A stretch of DNA of 6,155 nt, from NCBI GenBank assembly GCA_948560485.1, contig CAOXUF010000136.1, positions 1-6,155 on the forward strand, given 5' to 3'. The position numbers and the translations under genes are program-made. The notes beneath the pieces were generated by a model, which saw only the letters and a program-made list of their open reading frames with translations, was not told where the DNA came from and ran no database searches. Shown here piece after piece: positions 6,139 to 6,155 of the stretch (positions within the stretch are counted from its first letter, which is position 1; each line of letters begins with the position of its first letter). This stretch comes from an uncultured Eubacterium sp. Lineage in GTDB: Bacteria > Bacillota_A > Clostridia > Lachnospirales > Lachnospiraceae.

Positions 6139-6155
6139 GGAAGATAAGATGTTTT

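Noticed and set aside
5932..6147. 71-codon + strand frame overlapping the end of lanM
   Set aside because: It begins inside lanM, in another frame, without a convincing ribosome site, and covers the A/T-rich repeat region afterwards. Its product resembles no family I know and is very basic, as expected of an out-of-frame read.

Overview
The window looks like chromosomal DNA of a low-GC Gram-positive anaerobe, most likely a gut or rumen clostridium of the Lachnospiraceae/Ruminococcus type. That call rests on A/T-rich codon use (frequent AGA, ATA and TTA), strong AAGGAGG-type ribosome binding sites, an AgrC-like sensor paired with a LytTR regulator, and a lacticin-481-group style lanthipeptide locus. 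The genus is inference; there is no rRNA or marker gene here.

Layout, all on the + strand. Bases 1-54 may be the tail of an upstream gene. Bases 163-723 encode a 186-residue soluble protein I do not recognise. After a 129-base gap come a LytTR response regulator (853-1569) and a 7-TM GHKL histidine kinase (1569-2876), overlapping by one base. Thirty-three bases later is a 49-codon gene (2910-3059) with a very good ribosome binding site. It encodes an acidic leader followed by a Thr/Cys-rich tail ending in Cys-Cys, which I read as a class II lanthipeptide precursor (LanA). A long-looped hairpin followed by a T run (3075-3170) separates it from a complete 926-residue LanM lanthipeptide synthetase (3248-6028). 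The last 127 bases hold repeats, a perfect palindrome and a possible -10 box, but no complete gene.

Proposed working: the kinase/regulator pair senses an extracellular signal, possibly the mature peptide itself, and controls expression. LanA is made in excess because the hairpin stops most transcripts before lanM. LanM phosphorylates and dehydrates the three core threonines and joins them to the three cysteines, giving three methyllanthionine rings. Export, leader removal and immunity genes are not in the window and would have to lie downstream.

The most interesting part is the precursor. Its Thr/Cys layout (T-x-T-x-x-C ... T-x-x-C-C) is that of the salivaricin A/lacticin 481 group. However, the double-glycine cleavage site is replaced by Pro-Asn, the acidic residue of ring A used for lipid II binding in that group is replaced by Met, and the flank before the rings is acidic instead of cationic. 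This suggests a divergent lanthipeptide that may be a signal or have another target rather than a classical lipid-II lantibiotic.
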